Assembly: GCA_017624855.1 (NCBI GenBank)
Contig: JAGAMF010000007.1
Location: 124,001 to 188,000, forward strand
Reading direction: 5' to 3'
From: Lachnospiraceae bacterium
Lineage (GTDB): Bacteria > Bacillota > Clostridia > Lachnospirales > Lachnospiraceae
DNA: 64,000 nucleotides
Shown here: positions 23,928 through 34,263 of the stretch, piece after piece
Layout: each line of letters begins with the position of its first letter
Numbering within the stretch: position 1 is the stretch's first letter
Notes under the pieces: model-generated
The model's database searches: none
Told to the model about the DNA's origin: nothing
The model's input: the letters and a program-made list of their open reading frames with translations, nothing else
Position numbers and translations under genes: made by a program

Positions 23928-26111
23928 TTAGTGACCGCCACCGCCGCTTCCGCCGCCGCGTCCACCGCCGCCGTAGCCAAAACCACCGCCACCGCCGCCA
24001 TAGCCGCCACCACCAAAACCACCGTAGCCGCCGCTTCTTGCGGTGCGGGAACCGGTACGGACTGCCGAACGGATAGAACGGCTGGATGTATGGAAGTGTC
24101 TTGAACGATAGCTGGGATTTACCAGCATTTCGCTCTGCTTCTGAACTGCTTCGGGGCAGTTAATGCTGATGGCTTTACTTACTTTTTCCGAAATACCGAA
24201 AGCAGTTGCGTAAACCAGATATTTTTCCCAAATGGGTAATTCAATGTATGTACGCTCTTTGATTAAGGTATCGCTGTTTAAGAAGTTATATAAGCCACGC
24301 CATTTCTCGTACTCTGTTTCTCCGAATTGTGTAAGGAGAACAAATTTTCTCGAACGTATTCTTAAAAAGATTCCACACGCCAAACATGTTGCCGCAAAGA
24401 TGAAAAATCCGCCAAAAGCGAAATCCAAACGGCTCTGGTAAGTAATCAAGTTTATCAATGCAAAAATGACTGCCATTACAAAGTATGTGGTAGAGTAACC
24501 TTTTACTTTCTTGCCGGGTGCTTTGTAATCCACCTTCTGCAAGTAGCCGTCTTTTACACCAATGTGAGTGATGGATTTTTCCATATCTCTTACAAACTTA
24601 TCCGTGTTACCGTAATCGGCACTGATTCTGCGCTGGAAGGATTTCATGTTAATATCGCTTCCTGCGGCATGGCGTACCAAAAGGTTGAAGTAGTATTCTT
24701 CGCACAGGGTTAAAGGTTCATCATCCAAGTCGTTCACCACAGGTTCTGCGGGAGGTACAACCGGGGTTGCTTCCTGCGTAATGGGATCGATGTTCCAAGT
24801 CATCTGGCCGGGTGTGGGAATCACACTCTTTTTCGGTTTCTTTAAGATAAAAATACGAATATCATCGGGAGTGTTTTCCACGATTTTAATGTATTTTTTA
24901 CGGGCAAGACTTAACAAAATTGCCGAATAAACATTACCGTCATCTTTAGGGGCTTTATGTCTTGCAAAAACAAGAGCAGCCGCAAAGTTGGGATCCAAAT
25001 CGCTTGGAATGTCACGATACACTTCAAGTTCCTGAGTCGGCTCAAAGAAAGTAAACTTTGATTTGATCAGTTTCTTGGTGGTTAACGCAAGAATGACAAC
25101 CAGTCCGGATGCAGCCAACATAATCAGCAATACAACTACTTTGGCAATGTCAAAGCCGGTCAGCATATTGTTATACGCTTCTTTTTCGTCATAAGCTTCC
25201 TGTAAATAAACATCGTAGGTATATATGTTATCGGGAGCATAATCCGTAAAGATATGCTTATCTTCATTGAAGGATAACATGTCGAATTCAATAAATGTAT
25301 TGTAAGGATGGAATTTTAATTCATCCTCATCCAAGTCGATGATAAAGGTATAGTATCCGGGGTTGGCCGTGGCCGATTCTTCCACAGGAAAACTTTCCTT
25401 GTCGGTACCATATGTAGTGACATAGTAGTTGCCCTGAGCAGGCATGTCCTCGTTGGGGAAAAGAATCTCCGCATGGAAACTCTCATAATGCTTTAAAGGA
25501 GAACCATCATGTAAACTCAGATAAAAATCTGAACAGTCTTTGTACTTTAAAGCAATGTTATAGATGTCGTATTCCACCTCAAAGGTCATTTCGTCGCGAT
25601 AGACACCATTCACATAAAACAAGAGACATTCATAATTGCGTTCTCCGTCGTAGGGGCCGTCGCTGTGATACCATTTAAAGGGTCCTAAGGGAGCATCCGT
25701 GTAGTCTTCGTCGTCCCAATACAACACGGGGCTTTCTTCCCATACATACCGACTGCCGTCATCCAGAATCTGAGTTACGGATTGAACATCGTAGTATACT
25801 TTTAGTCCATCCACATAAGTTTCCGGAAGATCAAGCCATAATTCCCAGAAGGGGTGATTTCTAGAAGCGGCATGAATATCAAAAGTAATGGTTTGTGTTA
25901 CATGCAGTTTACTGCCTTCTTCTTCGTCATCCACAACCACTCCCTTGTAGTCCACATCCGTGATGCGGGCATAGTCGTTGGGCAACCATGCGGTTTCCTG
26001 CAGATAAATTGACAGCATTTCCGCTAGCGGCACCCAGCAGGGAGAAGTGAACATTCCTATCATAAAAATAATGATAGTAGTGGTGACAAATTTGGAAAAT
26101 TTTTCGCCCAT
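23928..26111 (-). CDS. DUF2207-type membrane protein with glycine-rich tail
   Basis: A 727-residue protein. Residues about 10-30 are a signal/anchor segment; about 45-310 form the extracytoplasmic DUF2207 domain (ITDVDYKGVVVDDEEEGSKL ... TFDIHA); a transmembrane helix lies at about 322-345; a cytoplasmic region with a further pair of membrane segments follows (about 555-600); and the last 35 residues are Gly/Tyr/Ser repeats (GGFGGGGYGGGGGGFGYGG). These are the standard parts of the DUF2207/YciQ-like family, usually found with LemA. The ATG at 26111 follows AAGAAAGGAACAAAA. It converges with the LemA gene. Biochemical role unknown. Confidence 0.85.
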   Translation of the reverse strand: MGEKFSKFVTTTIIIFMIGMFTSPCWVPLAEMLSIYLQETAWLPNDYARITDVDYKGVVVDDEEEGSKLHVTQTITFDIHAASRNHPFWELWLDLPETYVDGLKVYYDVQSVTQILDDGSRYVWEESPVLYWDDEDYTDAPLGPFKWYHSDGPYDGERNYECLLFYVNGVYRDEMTFEVEYDIYNIALKYKDCSDFYLSLHDGSPLKHYESFHAEILFPNEDMPAQGNYYVTTYGTDKESFPVEESATANPGYYTFIIDLDEDELKFHPYNTFIEFDMLSFNEDKHIFTDYAPDNIYTYDVYLQEAYDEKEAYNNMLTGFDIAKVVVLLIMLAASGLVVILALTTKKLIKSKFTFFEPTQELEVYRDIPSDLDPNFAAALVFARHKAPKDDGNVYSAILLSLARKKYIKIVENTPDDIRIFILKKPKKSVIPTPGQMTWNIDPITQEATPVVPPAEPVVNDLDDEPLTLCEEYYFNLLVRHAAGSDINMKSFQRRISADYGNTDKFVRDMEKSITHIGVKDGYLQKVDYKAPGKKVKGYSTTYFVMAVIFALINLITYQSRLDFAFGGFFIFAATCLACGIFLRIRSRKFVLLTQFGETEYEKWRGLYNFLNSDTLIKERTYIELPIWEKYLVYATAFGISEKVSKAISINCPEAVQKQSEMLVNPSYRSRHFHTSSRSIRSAVRTGSRTARSGGYGGFGGGGYGGGGGGFGYGGGGRGGGSGGGGH

Positions 26112-26254
26112 TTTTGTTCCTTTCTTTTTTATTATATTTTATGTAAAATATGTACATAGTTCTCTCATCAGTATATTAAAAAAATGAAGTAGTGTAAAGA
26201 GAAAGAATTTTGTGATATGATGAAAATAAGCCTATGATAAAGGAGATTATGAAT

Positions 26255-26722
26255 ATGGATAATATGCAGAACAGTACGGTAGAACAAAATATGTACGGAT
26301 ATGAGCAGACCGTGAATTATGGATATAGTACAAACGCCGTTCAAATGCCGAATGCGGTTACCGGCAAAATTGCCAACATGGTTACGGCAAGTGCGGTAAT
26401 CTGGATTTGCATTGCAATTTATCAGATTCTGGTTGGTTTAGTTTTTTTGATTTTCGGTGTGGGAATTACCACTATCGCTTGCGGTTGCTGGAATATCTAT
26501 GCATGCATTAATAATTTTAAGCATGCAAGTTTTGTGAGAAACTGTAACAACCCTTATGACGGACAAGCCATTGTTGCTTCTTATGACAAGGCTTTAACTT
26601 CAAACATTATCTTTTTGTTTATTAATCTGTTCTTGGGCGGAGGTCTTGGTGTAATCGGTGTAATTTTTGACATGATTCTTCGTTCTTATGTATTAAAAAA
26701 TCGTCATTATTTGGGTGCGTAA
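26255..26722 (+). CDS. Small membrane protein, 155 residues
   Basis: A protein with a 45-residue Asn/Gln/Tyr-rich N-terminal region and two or three transmembrane helices (about 47-70, 73-90 and 118-140). GGGLGVIGVIFDMILRSYVL near the C-terminus is conserved-looking but I cannot name the family. The ATG at 26255 is 9 nt after AAAGGAG; two upstream in-frame ATG codons (26234, 26249) are before or too near that site. It diverges from the DUF2207 gene and precedes a glycosyltransferase by 44 nt. Confidence 0.72.
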   Translation: MDNMQNSTVEQNMYGYEQTVNYGYSTNAVQMPNAVTGKIANMVTASAVIWICIAIYQILVGLVFLIFGVGITTIACGCWNIYACINNFKHASFVRNCNNPYDGQAIVASYDKALTSNIIFLFINLFLGGGLGVIGVIFDMILRSYVLKNRHYLGA

Positions 26723-26766
26723 TTTTAGAACAAAGATGTTTTTATAAAAAAGAAAGCGGAAGAAAA

Positions 26767-27939
26767 ATGAAAAAGCTGTTGATTTATCGATGGGGAGCCA
26801 TAAGCGAACCGTTATTGTGTGACATGCTGAACAGAGAGGGCTATTCTTATGTGGAATTAGCCATGAAGATAAAAAATTATCATGCGGATGCGGAATTTGC
26901 CATGGCGTTTATGCAAAAACTCCATGGAAGCAAGGCGGATATGGTGTTCAGTTACAATTATTTCCCGTTAATATCCATGATTTGTCAGATTAATCAGATA
27001 CCGTATATTTCATGGATTTATGACTGTCCCTTGAAAACCTTGTACTCTCAAACCGTGACAAATCCCTGCAATTACATATTCTGCTTTGATAAAGTGCAAT
27101 GTGAGCAGATTCGTAAATTGGGCGCGGTGCATTGCTATCATTATCCTTTGGCGGGAGATTTAAATTGGGCGGAAAAAGCTTTTGGGCAATGTAAGGATGA
27201 AGTGGCTTACAAGAGCGATATTTGCTTTTTGGGTAATTTATATAACGAAGATAAAAACCGTTATCGCAAGGCGGTGTTCACACCGGAAGTCAAGGCGGAG
27301 CTGGAGAGCTTGATTGATGAGCAGATGCATACATACGGAACTTTTATAGTCGATCGGCGTATGTCTGAGAAGGCCGCAGAAGAAGTGGTGGAGAAATGTC
27401 AGTTATATTTAAGCCCCGAATATACGGTGACGCCTACGCAGTTGGCGGTAGAGGCCGTAGGCATGGAAGTATCTGCAAGAGAAAGAGAACTGGTGCTTCG
27501 CACCATAGGCCGGAAGCATAAAATGCGATTACATACAACTTCCAAGCTGCCAGCCGATTTGAACAAGGAGAATTATGAAATAAAAGGCTATGCCGACTAT
27601 ATCGATGAAGTTCCTTTGGTTTTTAAGCACAGTAAAATCAATTTGAATATTTCGTCCAAAACCATTACATCGGGGATTCCACAGCGAGTCTTTGATATTT
27701 TGATCTGCGGCGGTTTCTGCCTGACCAATTATCAGCCGGAAATTGCAGAGTATTTTAAAGAAGATCAAGAGCTGGTAATGTACCGCAGCATGGAAGAACT
27801 GATGGATAAAACAGACTATTATCTTTCCCATGAAGAGGAACGCCGGGCAATTGCCCTGAACGGACAGAATGCATTAAAAGAGCGTTTTCTTTTAAAAGAC
27901 TGCTTTGCCAAAATGCTACAGGTGGTGGAAGAGTCCTAA
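26767..27939 (+). CDS. DUF3880/CgeB-like glycosyltransferase
   Basis: A 390-residue GT-B-type protein. The N-terminal half resembles DUF3880 (FSYNYFPLISMICQINQIPYISWIYDCP) and the C-terminal half the glycosyl transferase 1-2 domain shared with CgeB spore maturation proteins, with HSKINLNISSKTITSGIPQRVFDIL and GGFCLTNYQPEIAEYF (about residues 280-330). It likely transfers a sugar from a nucleotide donor; donor and acceptor cannot be predicted. No membrane segments, so it is cytosolic. It follows a small membrane protein on the same strand but has its own GCGGAAG ribosome site. It stands apart from any polysaccharide locus. Confidence 0.82.
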   Translation: MKKLLIYRWGAISEPLLCDMLNREGYSYVELAMKIKNYHADAEFAMAFMQKLHGSKADMVFSYNYFPLISMICQINQIPYISWIYDCPLKTLYSQTVTNPCNYIFCFDKVQCEQIRKLGAVHCYHYPLAGDLNWAEKAFGQCKDEVAYKSDICFLGNLYNEDKNRYRKAVFTPEVKAELESLIDEQMHTYGTFIVDRRMSEKAAEEVVEKCQLYLSPEYTVTPTQLAVEAVGMEVSARERELVLRTIGRKHKMRLHTTSKLPADLNKENYEIKGYADYIDEVPLVFKHSKINLNISSKTITSGIPQRVFDILICGGFCLTNYQPEIAEYFKEDQELVMYRSMEELMDKTDYYLSHEEERRAIALNGQNALKERFLLKDCFAKMLQVVEES

Positions 27940-27978
27940 ATATCTTTAAAAAGTCATAAAATCTTTTCAATTATATTA

Positions 27979-28008
27979 TTGACGAGAGCCTTAATTATCT
28001 AGTATAAT
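27979..28008 (+). promoter_or_regulatory. Sigma-70 type promoter of pckA
   Basis: TTGACG (27979-27984), an 18-nt spacer and TATAAT (28003-28008) lie 85 nt before the pckA start. One of the best consensus promoters in the window. Confidence 0.75.
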
Positions 28009-28092
28009 TACCACGGATTACTACAATCTGGTCAAGCAGGTCGTTAGTAACCCATAAATAAAAAAATAATAAAGGAAAGAGGTTTTAATCAG

Positions 28093-29697
28093 ATGGCAAA
28101 CATTAATTTGGAAAAGTACGGCATCACCGGAACAACTGAAATCGTGCACAATCCTTCTTTCGAAGTATTATTCGAAGAAGAAACCAGAGCTGATTTAACA
28201 GGCTATGAAGTAGGTCAGGAAAGTGAACTTGGCGCTGTTAACGTTATGACTGGTATTTATACAGGTCGTTCTCCTAAAGATAAGTACATCGTTATGGATG
28301 AAAATTCTAAGGACACTGTATGGTGGACATCAGACGAGTACAAGAACGACAACCATCCTATTTCAGAGGATGTATGGGCAGAACTTAAGGCTCTTGCTCA
28401 GAAGGAACTTTGCAACAAGAAGCTTTTCGTAGTAGACGCATTCTGTGGTGCTAACGCAGACACAAGAATGGCAGTTCGTTTTATCGTAGAAGTAGCTTGG
28501 CAGGCACACTTTGTAAAGAACATGTTCATCCAGCCCACAGCTGAAGAACTTGAAAACTTCGAGCCTGATTTCGTTGTATACAACGCTTCTAAGGCTAAAG
28601 TTGAAAACTTCAAGGAATTAGGCCTTAACTCTGAAACAGCTGTTGCATTCAACATCACAAGCAGAGAACAGGTTATCCTTAATACATGGTACGGCGGTGA
28701 AATGAAGAAAGGTATGTTCTCTATGATGAACTACTACCTCCCTCTTAAGGGTATTGCTTCAATGCACTGCTCTGCAAACACAGATATGAACGGCGAAAAC
28801 ACAGCTATCTTCTTCGGTCTTTCAGGAACAGGTAAGACAACATTGTCTACAGATCCTAAGAGACTCCTCATCGGTGATGATGAGCACGGTTGGGATGACA
28901 ACGGTGTATTCAACTTCGAAGGTGGTTGCTACGCTAAGGTTATCAACCTTGATAAAGATTCTGAGCCCGACATCTACAACGCAATCAAGAGAAATGCTCT
29001 TCTTGAAAATGTTACATTGGATGAAAACGGCAAGATCGATTTCAACGACGGTAGCGTAACAGAAAACACTCGTGTATCTTACCCTATCGATCACATTAAC
29101 AACATTGTACGTCCTATTTCAGCAGCTCCTGCAGCTAAGAATGTAATCTTCTTATCAGCAGACGCATTCGGCGTACTTCCTCCCGTATCTATTTTGACAC
29201 CGGAGCAGACAAAGTACTACTTCTTATCAGGCTTTACAGCAAAGCTTGCAGGTACAGAGCGTGGTATCACAGAACCCACTCCTACTTTCTCAGCTTGCTT
29301 CGGCCAGGCATTCTTAGAGTTACATCCTACAAAGTACGGTGAAGAACTCGTTAAGAAGATGGAAGCTAACGGATCTAAGGCATACTTGGTTAACACAGGA
29401 TGGAATGGTACAGGAAAGCGTATCTCTATTAAGGATACTCGTGGTATCATCGATGCAATCCTTGACGGTTCTATCGAAAAGGCTGCAACAAAGAGTATTC
29501 CTATCTTCAACTTCGAAGTTCCTACAGAGCTTCCCGGTGTAGATACAAACATTCTTGATCCTCGTAATACATACGCAGATGCTTCTCAGTGGGAAGAGAA
29601 AGCAAAAGACCTTGCTTCTCGTTTCAACAAGAACTTTGCTAAGTATGAAGGAAATGAAGCTGGTAAGGCATTAGTAAGTGCCGGCCCTCAGTTATAA
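28093..29697 (+). CDS. pckA: Phosphoenolpyruvate carboxykinase (ATP)
   Basis: A 534-residue ATP-type PEPCK. It interconverts oxaloacetate and PEP with ADP/ATP, and in fermenting anaerobes usually runs toward oxaloacetate to fix CO2 and make ATP. Key blocks are present: substrate-binding [11 protein letters not shown] (about residues 54-64), the kinase-1a P-loop GLSGTGKTT (about 242-250), [10 protein letters not shown] with the metal-binding Asp, and the C-terminal [11 protein letters not shown]. Single gene with a consensus promoter and a strong terminator. Codon use is markedly more biased (for example CTT, GAA, AAG, TCT) than in its neighbours, which fits high expression. Confidence 0.97.
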   Translation: MANINLEKYGITGTTEIVHNPSFEVLFEEETRADLTGYEVGQESELGAVNVMTGIYTGRSPKDKYIVMDENSKDTVWWTSDEYKNDNHPISEDVWAELKALAQKELCNKKLFVVDAFCGANADTRMAVRFIVEVAWQAHFVKNMFIQPTAEELENFEPDFVVYNASKAKVENFKELGLNSETAVAFNITSREQVILNTWYGGEMKKGMFSMMNYYLPLKGIASMHCSANTDMNGENTAIFFGLSGTGKTTLSTDPKRLLIGDDEHGWDDNGVFNFEGGCYAKVINLDKDSEPDIYNAIKRNALLENVTLDENGKIDFNDGSVTENTRVSYPIDHINNIVRPISAAPAAKNVIFLSADAFGVLPPVSILTPEQTKYYFLSGFTAKLAGTERGITEPTPTFSACFGQAFLELHPTKYGEELVKKMEANGSKAYLVNTGWNGTGKRISIKDTRGIIDAILDGSIEKAATKSIPIFNFEVPTELPGVDTNILDPRNTYADASQWEEKAKDLASRFNKNFAKYEGNEAGKALVSAGPQL

Positions 29698-29716
29698 TTC
29701 ATAGTTAACTGAATGA

Positions 29717-29753
29717 TAAACCTCTCTCGGAGTAATCCGAGGGAGGTTTTTTT
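29717..29753 (+). terminator. Intrinsic terminator of pckA
   Basis: AAACCTCTCTCGGA and TCCGAGGGAGGTTT form a stem of about 13 bp with one mismatch and a TTTTTTT tail to 29753. Confidence 0.95.
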
Positions 29754-29831
29754 AACTTTATAGGAATTTCTTATGAAGTAAAAAATTGCATGTATGAAAT
29801 CCATTTATGGAATAAATAATAGAATTATCCA

Positions 29832-29861
29832 TTGTAGTTCATAAAAGTATCGTGATATAAT
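29832..29861 (+). promoter_or_regulatory. Probable promoter of the NCS2 permease gene
   Basis: TTGTAG (29832-29837), an 18-nt spacer, then TATAAT (29856-29861), 38 nt before the permease ATG. The short leader leaves no room for a purine riboswitch. Confidence 0.6.
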
Positions 29862-29899
29862 AGACAATAGTATAAAACAGTTTGTATCGGAGGGATTTT

Positions 29900-31306
29900 A
29901 TGCTGAAAAAATACTTTGAATTTGACAAATACAATACGAACATGAGGACAGAGATTCTTGCCGGTTTAACTACTTTTATAACCTTGGCATATATCTTGAT
30001 TCTCAATCCGCAGATTCTGTCAGATCCGTATGTGATTATGGGGGACGGCGATATGGCATCTAAGGTATACAACGGTGTGTTTATCGGTACCTGTATTGGT
30101 GCGTTTATCGGCACTTTCCTGTGCGCAGTTTATGCGAAAGTTCCGTTTGCGCAGGCACCCGGCATGGGGTTGAACGCTTTCTTTGCGTATACGGTGGTTC
30201 TCGGATTGGGATATAGTTATCAGGAAGCCTTGGTTATTGTATTTATATCCGGTCTCTTGTTTATTTTTATCACAGCGGTTGGTTTGCGCGAAGCAATTAT
30301 TCGAGCAATTCCCCAATGTATAAAAGGAGCTATTACTCCCGGTATCGGACTTTTTATTACCATTATCGGTCTGAAAAATGCCGGTTTGGTGGTAGGAAAC
30401 GATTCTACCCTTGTGGCGATGCTTAATTTTGCCGCATGGCGGGAAGAGGGTGTTACCCCGGAGCAGATCAATGCCATTATGGGTGGTATTGTTGCACTGA
30501 TTGGCTTGGTGGTGATAGCTGTACTTGCATATAAAAAAGTTACGGCGTCTATTTTAATCGGTATTGTGGTGGCAACGATTGTAGGTATTCCTTTGGGGGT
30601 AACGCGGTTGTCTGACTTTACTTTTAATTTGGGCGGACAGTTTAGGGATTTTGCAGAAGTGTCCTTATTCCGATTGGATTTTGCGGGATTGTTTGGCGAT
30701 GGTAATTTGGTGGAAACCATTTTTACCGTGGTTATGTTGGTAATCAGTTTCTCGCTTGTAAATATGTTTGACTCTATCGGAACTTTGTATGGTGCGGCTA
30801 AACAGGCCGGTATGGTAAATGAAAAAGGCGAAGTGCATCGTATGAAAGAAGCATTGCTGTGCGATGCGGTATCCACGGCAGCAGGTGCGTTGGTGGGTAC
30901 ATCTACCGTAACCACCATGGTAGAGTCCAGCGCGGGTGTAGGAGCCGGCGGAAGAACAGGTATGACAAGCCTTACCACATCACTTATGTTTATTGCGGCA
31001 ATTTTGTTGGCTCCTTTTGTGGCAATTGTGCCCTCGGTAGCAACTGCGCCTGCATTGATTTTTGTGGGTATCAGTATGCTTTCCAACTTAAAAGATGTGG
31101 ATTTTGAGGATATGAGCAACGCGCTTCCTGCGTTCTGTACCGTGATTTTTATGCCTTTTACCTATTCCATCGCCAACGGTATCGCAATGGGATTAATTAC
31201 TTTCTGCCTTGTAAAAGCATTATTGGGTAAGTTTAAAGAGATTAAACCCCTGACATTGATTGTAGCGATTGTGTTTATTTTAAGATACGCTTTTATGGCG
31301 ATGTAA
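29900..31306 (+). CDS. NCS2-family purine permease (AzgA/PbuG-like)
   Basis: A 468-residue membrane protein with about 13 hydrophobic segments. The N-terminus MRTEILAGLTTFITLAYILILNP and the motif FAQAPGMGLNAFFAYTVV are diagnostic of the AzgA/PbuG branch (adenine, guanine or hypoxanthine uptake). LVNMFDSIGTLYGAA and the SSAGVGAGGRTGMTSL block confirm it. Probably an H+ symporter in the cytoplasmic membrane. The ATG at 29900 is 4 nt after GGAGGGA; an upstream in-frame TTG at 29882 precedes that site. The ABC exporter starts 18 nt downstream, so the two may be co-transcribed, though no functional link is obvious. Confidence 0.92.
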   Translation: MLKKYFEFDKYNTNMRTEILAGLTTFITLAYILILNPQILSDPYVIMGDGDMASKVYNGVFIGTCIGAFIGTFLCAVYAKVPFAQAPGMGLNAFFAYTVVLGLGYSYQEALVIVFISGLLFIFITAVGLREAIIRAIPQCIKGAITPGIGLFITIIGLKNAGLVVGNDSTLVAMLNFAAWREEGVTPEQINAIMGGIVALIGLVVIAVLAYKKVTASILIGIVVATIVGIPLGVTRLSDFTFNLGGQFRDFAEVSLFRLDFAGLFGDGNLVETIFTVVMLVISFSLVNMFDSIGTLYGAAKQAGMVNEKGEVHRMKEALLCDAVSTAAGALVGTSTVTTMVESSAGVGAGGRTGMTSLTTSLMFIAAILLAPFVAIVPSVATAPALIFVGISMLSNLKDVDFEDMSNALPAFCTVIFMPFTYSIANGIAMGLITFCLVKALLGKFKEIKPLTLIVAIVFILRYAFMAM

Positions 31307-31324
31307 AAGGGAAGGACAAAAGAC

Positions 31325-33145
31325 ATGGCAAATCCCGGAAGAGGAATGAGAAGTTTTCTTACTGAAGAAGAAAAGGCAAATGCCCCCAAAGTGACATTGC
31401 CTTTGTTAAAAAGAATTTTTTCCTATTTGTTGCCCTACTGGAAGCAGATGGCAATTGTGTTAGTGTGTATTTTGATTTCATCCGCACTGACATTGCTTCC
31501 TTCTGTGTTAACCGGACGGATTATTGATGAAGGCTTGATTGGCCGTGATTTAAAAAAGCTTATCACCCTGATTCTGATTTCGCTTGGGGTTACTTTGGGT
31601 GGTAATCTGATTCGTGTGGCGGAAAGCTACCTGAACAATTGGATTGCACAGCACATTACTTATGATATGCGAAATAAAATGTACAGACATTTACAACGCA
31701 TGTCTCAGAACTTTTTTACATCAAATAACCAAGGCGACATCATCACCCGAATGACCGGAGATATTTCAGGGGTGGAGCGAGTTATCACCAGTACCTTCAG
31801 CTCCATTTTATCCAACGGAATCACACTGGGAGTGGCTGTGGTTTTGATGTATCGGGAGAACTGGATTCTTGCTACCATAGGTGTGTTGATTATTCCTTTG
31901 TTTGCCATTCCTACCCGTTTGGCAGGTAAAACCAGATGGACACTGACCCGTGAGGCTCAGGAATGCAATGATGAAATTAACGGAATTTTAAATGAAACCT
32001 TGTCAGTAAGCGGTCAGCTTCTGGTGAAGTTGTTCGGCAAGGAAGAATATGAATATAATCGCTATGAAAGTGCCAATCATCGTATGATTCGCCTAAATAT
32101 CCGCGAGGGTATGGCAGGCCGATGGTTTATGGTGGTGATTAACACATTTTCAAGCGTGGGCCCCATGCTTTTGTACCTTGTGGGCGGTATTTTGATTATG
32201 AAGTACGATTCCACCCTGACAGTAGGTGATATTTCGGTTATGGTGGCTTTGCTGGGTAAAATGTACGGCCCCGTAAATTCCCTTCTGAATATTCAGGTAG
32301 AGTGGATTCGTTCCATGGCGTTGTTTACCCGTATCTTTGAATACTTTGACATGCCTGTGGAGATTCAGAATGACGAAAATGCCATCACTCCGAAACTGGC
32401 GGAAGGAAATGTGGAATTTAAACATGTAGGCTTCGGTTATGAGCCTGAGCGTAAAATTCTTAAAGATATTAATTTTACTCTGGAAAAGGGTAAAAGTATT
32501 GCCATCGTGGGACCTTCCGGTTCCGGTAAAAGTACCATTATTAACCTGATTCCCCGTCTGTACGATGTGCAGGAAGGCGAGGTTACTTTTGATGGCGTGG
32601 ATGTGCGTAAACTGGACTTACACTTCCTGCGTGAGAATGTAGGTATTGTCAGTCAGGAGACTTATTTGTTTAACGGTACTATTCGTGATAACCTTCTCTA
32701 TGCCAAACCGGATGCTACGGAAGAAGAATTGATTGAAGCCTGTAAAAAGGCGAACATCTATGATTTTATATCCAAGCAGGAAAAAGGCTTGGATACCAAG
32801 GTGGGTAATCGCGGTTTGAAATTATCCGGCGGAGAGAAGCAGCGAATATCCATTGCCAGAGTATTGTTAAAAGATCCGGTGCTGTTTATTTTTGATGAGG
32901 CAACCGCTTCGCTGGATTCTATTTCGGAAAGCAAAATCCAGGAAGCTATCGACCCCATCATTAAATCCAAGACAAGTATTCTTATTGCTCATCGTTTGTC
33001 CACGATTCTGGCGGCAGATGAGATCCTTGTGGTAAAAGACGGTGTCATTGCCGAGCGAGGCGTGCACCAGGAACTGGTGGACGATGGCGGCATCTATACC
33101 GAGTTATATGAGACTCAGTTTGGCAAGGCTTTTGATACGGATTAA
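31325..33145 (+). CDS. ABC exporter, fused permease and ATPase
   Basis: A 606-residue half-transporter of the MsbA/BmrA type. Residues about 35-330 hold six transmembrane segments; about 355-600 the nucleotide-binding domain with Walker A GPSGSGKST, Q-loop region IVSQETYLFNGTIRDNL, signature LSGGEKQRIS, Walker B VLFIFDEATASLDS and H-loop AHRLSTI. It would work as a homodimer, exporting a lipid, peptide or drug; substrate unknown. It follows the purine permease by 18 nt with its own GGGAAGGA site. All catalytic motifs are intact. Confidence 0.93.
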   Translation: MANPGRGMRSFLTEEEKANAPKVTLPLLKRIFSYLLPYWKQMAIVLVCILISSALTLLPSVLTGRIIDEGLIGRDLKKLITLILISLGVTLGGNLIRVAESYLNNWIAQHITYDMRNKMYRHLQRMSQNFFTSNNQGDIITRMTGDISGVERVITSTFSSILSNGITLGVAVVLMYRENWILATIGVLIIPLFAIPTRLAGKTRWTLTREAQECNDEINGILNETLSVSGQLLVKLFGKEEYEYNRYESANHRMIRLNIREGMAGRWFMVVINTFSSVGPMLLYLVGGILIMKYDSTLTVGDISVMVALLGKMYGPVNSLLNIQVEWIRSMALFTRIFEYFDMPVEIQNDENAITPKLAEGNVEFKHVGFGYEPERKILKDINFTLEKGKSIAIVGPSGSGKSTIINLIPRLYDVQEGEVTFDGVDVRKLDLHFLRENVGIVSQETYLFNGTIRDNLLYAKPDATEEELIEACKKANIYDFISKQEKGLDTKVGNRGLKLSGGEKQRISIARVLLKDPVLFIFDEATASLDSISESKIQEAIDPIIKSKTSILIAHRLSTILAADEILVVKDGVIAERGVHQELVDDGGIYTELYETQFGKAFDTD

Positions 33146-33234
33146 AGAACTGGTATGTATTTGAGTTGCATTATTACATAAATGGGTAATAGCAGAATAA
33201 TATGTGGAGGTATGCATAAAGAAAGGGGTATAAA

Positions 33235-34260
33235 ATGAAAGCATTATTTATTGGTGGAACAGGTATTATCAGTACGGCGATTGTAAAGCGCCTTGTAAAT
33301 GAACTTCATTGGGAAGTGTGGATGATTAACAGAGGAAATCGTAATCATGTAATTCCGGAAGGCGTGCATCAGATTATTGCGGATATGAACGATGAAGCGG
33401 ATGTGGCAGAGAAAATTAAGGATTTGTCCTTTGATACGGTATGCGAATTCATCGGTTTTCATGTGGAACAGGTAGAGAGAGACCATCGTCTGTTTGCAGG
33501 GAAAACAAGACAGTATATCTACATTAGTTCTGCATCTGCATATCATAAGCCGGCGGCGTCTTATGTGATTACGGAAGGAACAACCCTTGCTAATCCGTAT
33601 TGGCAGTATTCCAGAGATAAAATTGCCTGTGAAGAGTTTCTTATGAAGAAGTATCGTGAGGAAGGTTTTCCGGTAACCATTGTTCGCCCCAGCCATACTT
33701 ATGACGAGCGCAATATTCCTTTGGGCGTGCATGGTAAAAACGGTTTCTGGCAGGTTATAAAAAGAATGCAGGAAGGTAAGCCTGTGATTATTCAGGGAGA
33801 CGGCAGTTCTCTTTGGACGGCTACTTTTAACAAAGATTTTGCCATTGGTTTTACTGGTCTTATGGGTAACAGACATGCCATCGGTGAAGCCTTCCATATT
33901 ACGGGAGACGAGACCTTAAGCTGGAATCAGATTTATGCCACCATTGCGGATGCCCTTGGAGTAGAATTGAAGCCCTATTATGTATCTTCGGAATTCCTTG
34001 CGGCAACCGGAGACAAATACGGTTATGATTTTACCGGAAGTCTCATTGGCGATAAGTCGGTTTCGGTAGTCTTTGATAACAGCAAATTAAAAAGAGCCGT
34101 GCCGGACATGAAAACTACGGTTCGCTTCGATCAAGGCGTTCGTATTGCGTTGGATTACATCATGGCGCATCCGGACGAATGTCAGAAAGAAGATCCGGAG
34201 TTTGACGCATGGTGTGACAAGGTAATTGAAGTGTTGGAAAAAGCAAAAGGTGAAATTTAG
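33235..34260 (+). CDS. NAD-dependent epimerase/dehydratase-family protein
   Basis: A 341-residue extended SDR protein. The N-terminal nucleotide-binding loop is FIGGTGIIS, a variant of the usual GxxGxxG; the possible active-site pair is YSRDK (about residues 124-128), and the block TIVRPSHTYDERNIP follows. The N-terminal half is clearly NAD-binding; the substrate is probably a nucleotide sugar or related carbohydrate, but the family branch (atypical SDR) contains many uncharacterised members. Ribosome site AAAGGGG. It is followed 3 nt later by a DUF4298 gene, so both are co-translated. Confidence 0.82.
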   Translation: MKALFIGGTGIISTAIVKRLVNELHWEVWMINRGNRNHVIPEGVHQIIADMNDEADVAEKIKDLSFDTVCEFIGFHVEQVERDHRLFAGKTRQYIYISSASAYHKPAASYVITEGTTLANPYWQYSRDKIACEEFLMKKYREEGFPVTIVRPSHTYDERNIPLGVHGKNGFWQVIKRMQEGKPVIIQGDGSSLWTATFNKDFAIGFTGLMGNRHAIGEAFHITGDETLSWNQIYATIADALGVELKPYYVSSEFLAATGDKYGYDFTGSLIGDKSVSVVFDNSKLKRAVPDMKTTVRFDQGVRIALDYIMAHPDECQKEDPEFDAWCDKVIEVLEKAKGEI

Positions 34261-34263
34261 GCA

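Noticed and set aside
29754-29899. Purine riboswitch upstream of the NCS2 permease
   Set aside because: Only about 35 nt separate the predicted start of transcription and the ATG, and the conserved aptamer loops are not visible.
30220-31119. A 299-residue minus-strand frame within the NCS2 permease gene
   Set aside because: It is a shadow of the permease coding strand: no ribosome site, Thr/Pro/Ser-biased composition and no recognisable domain.
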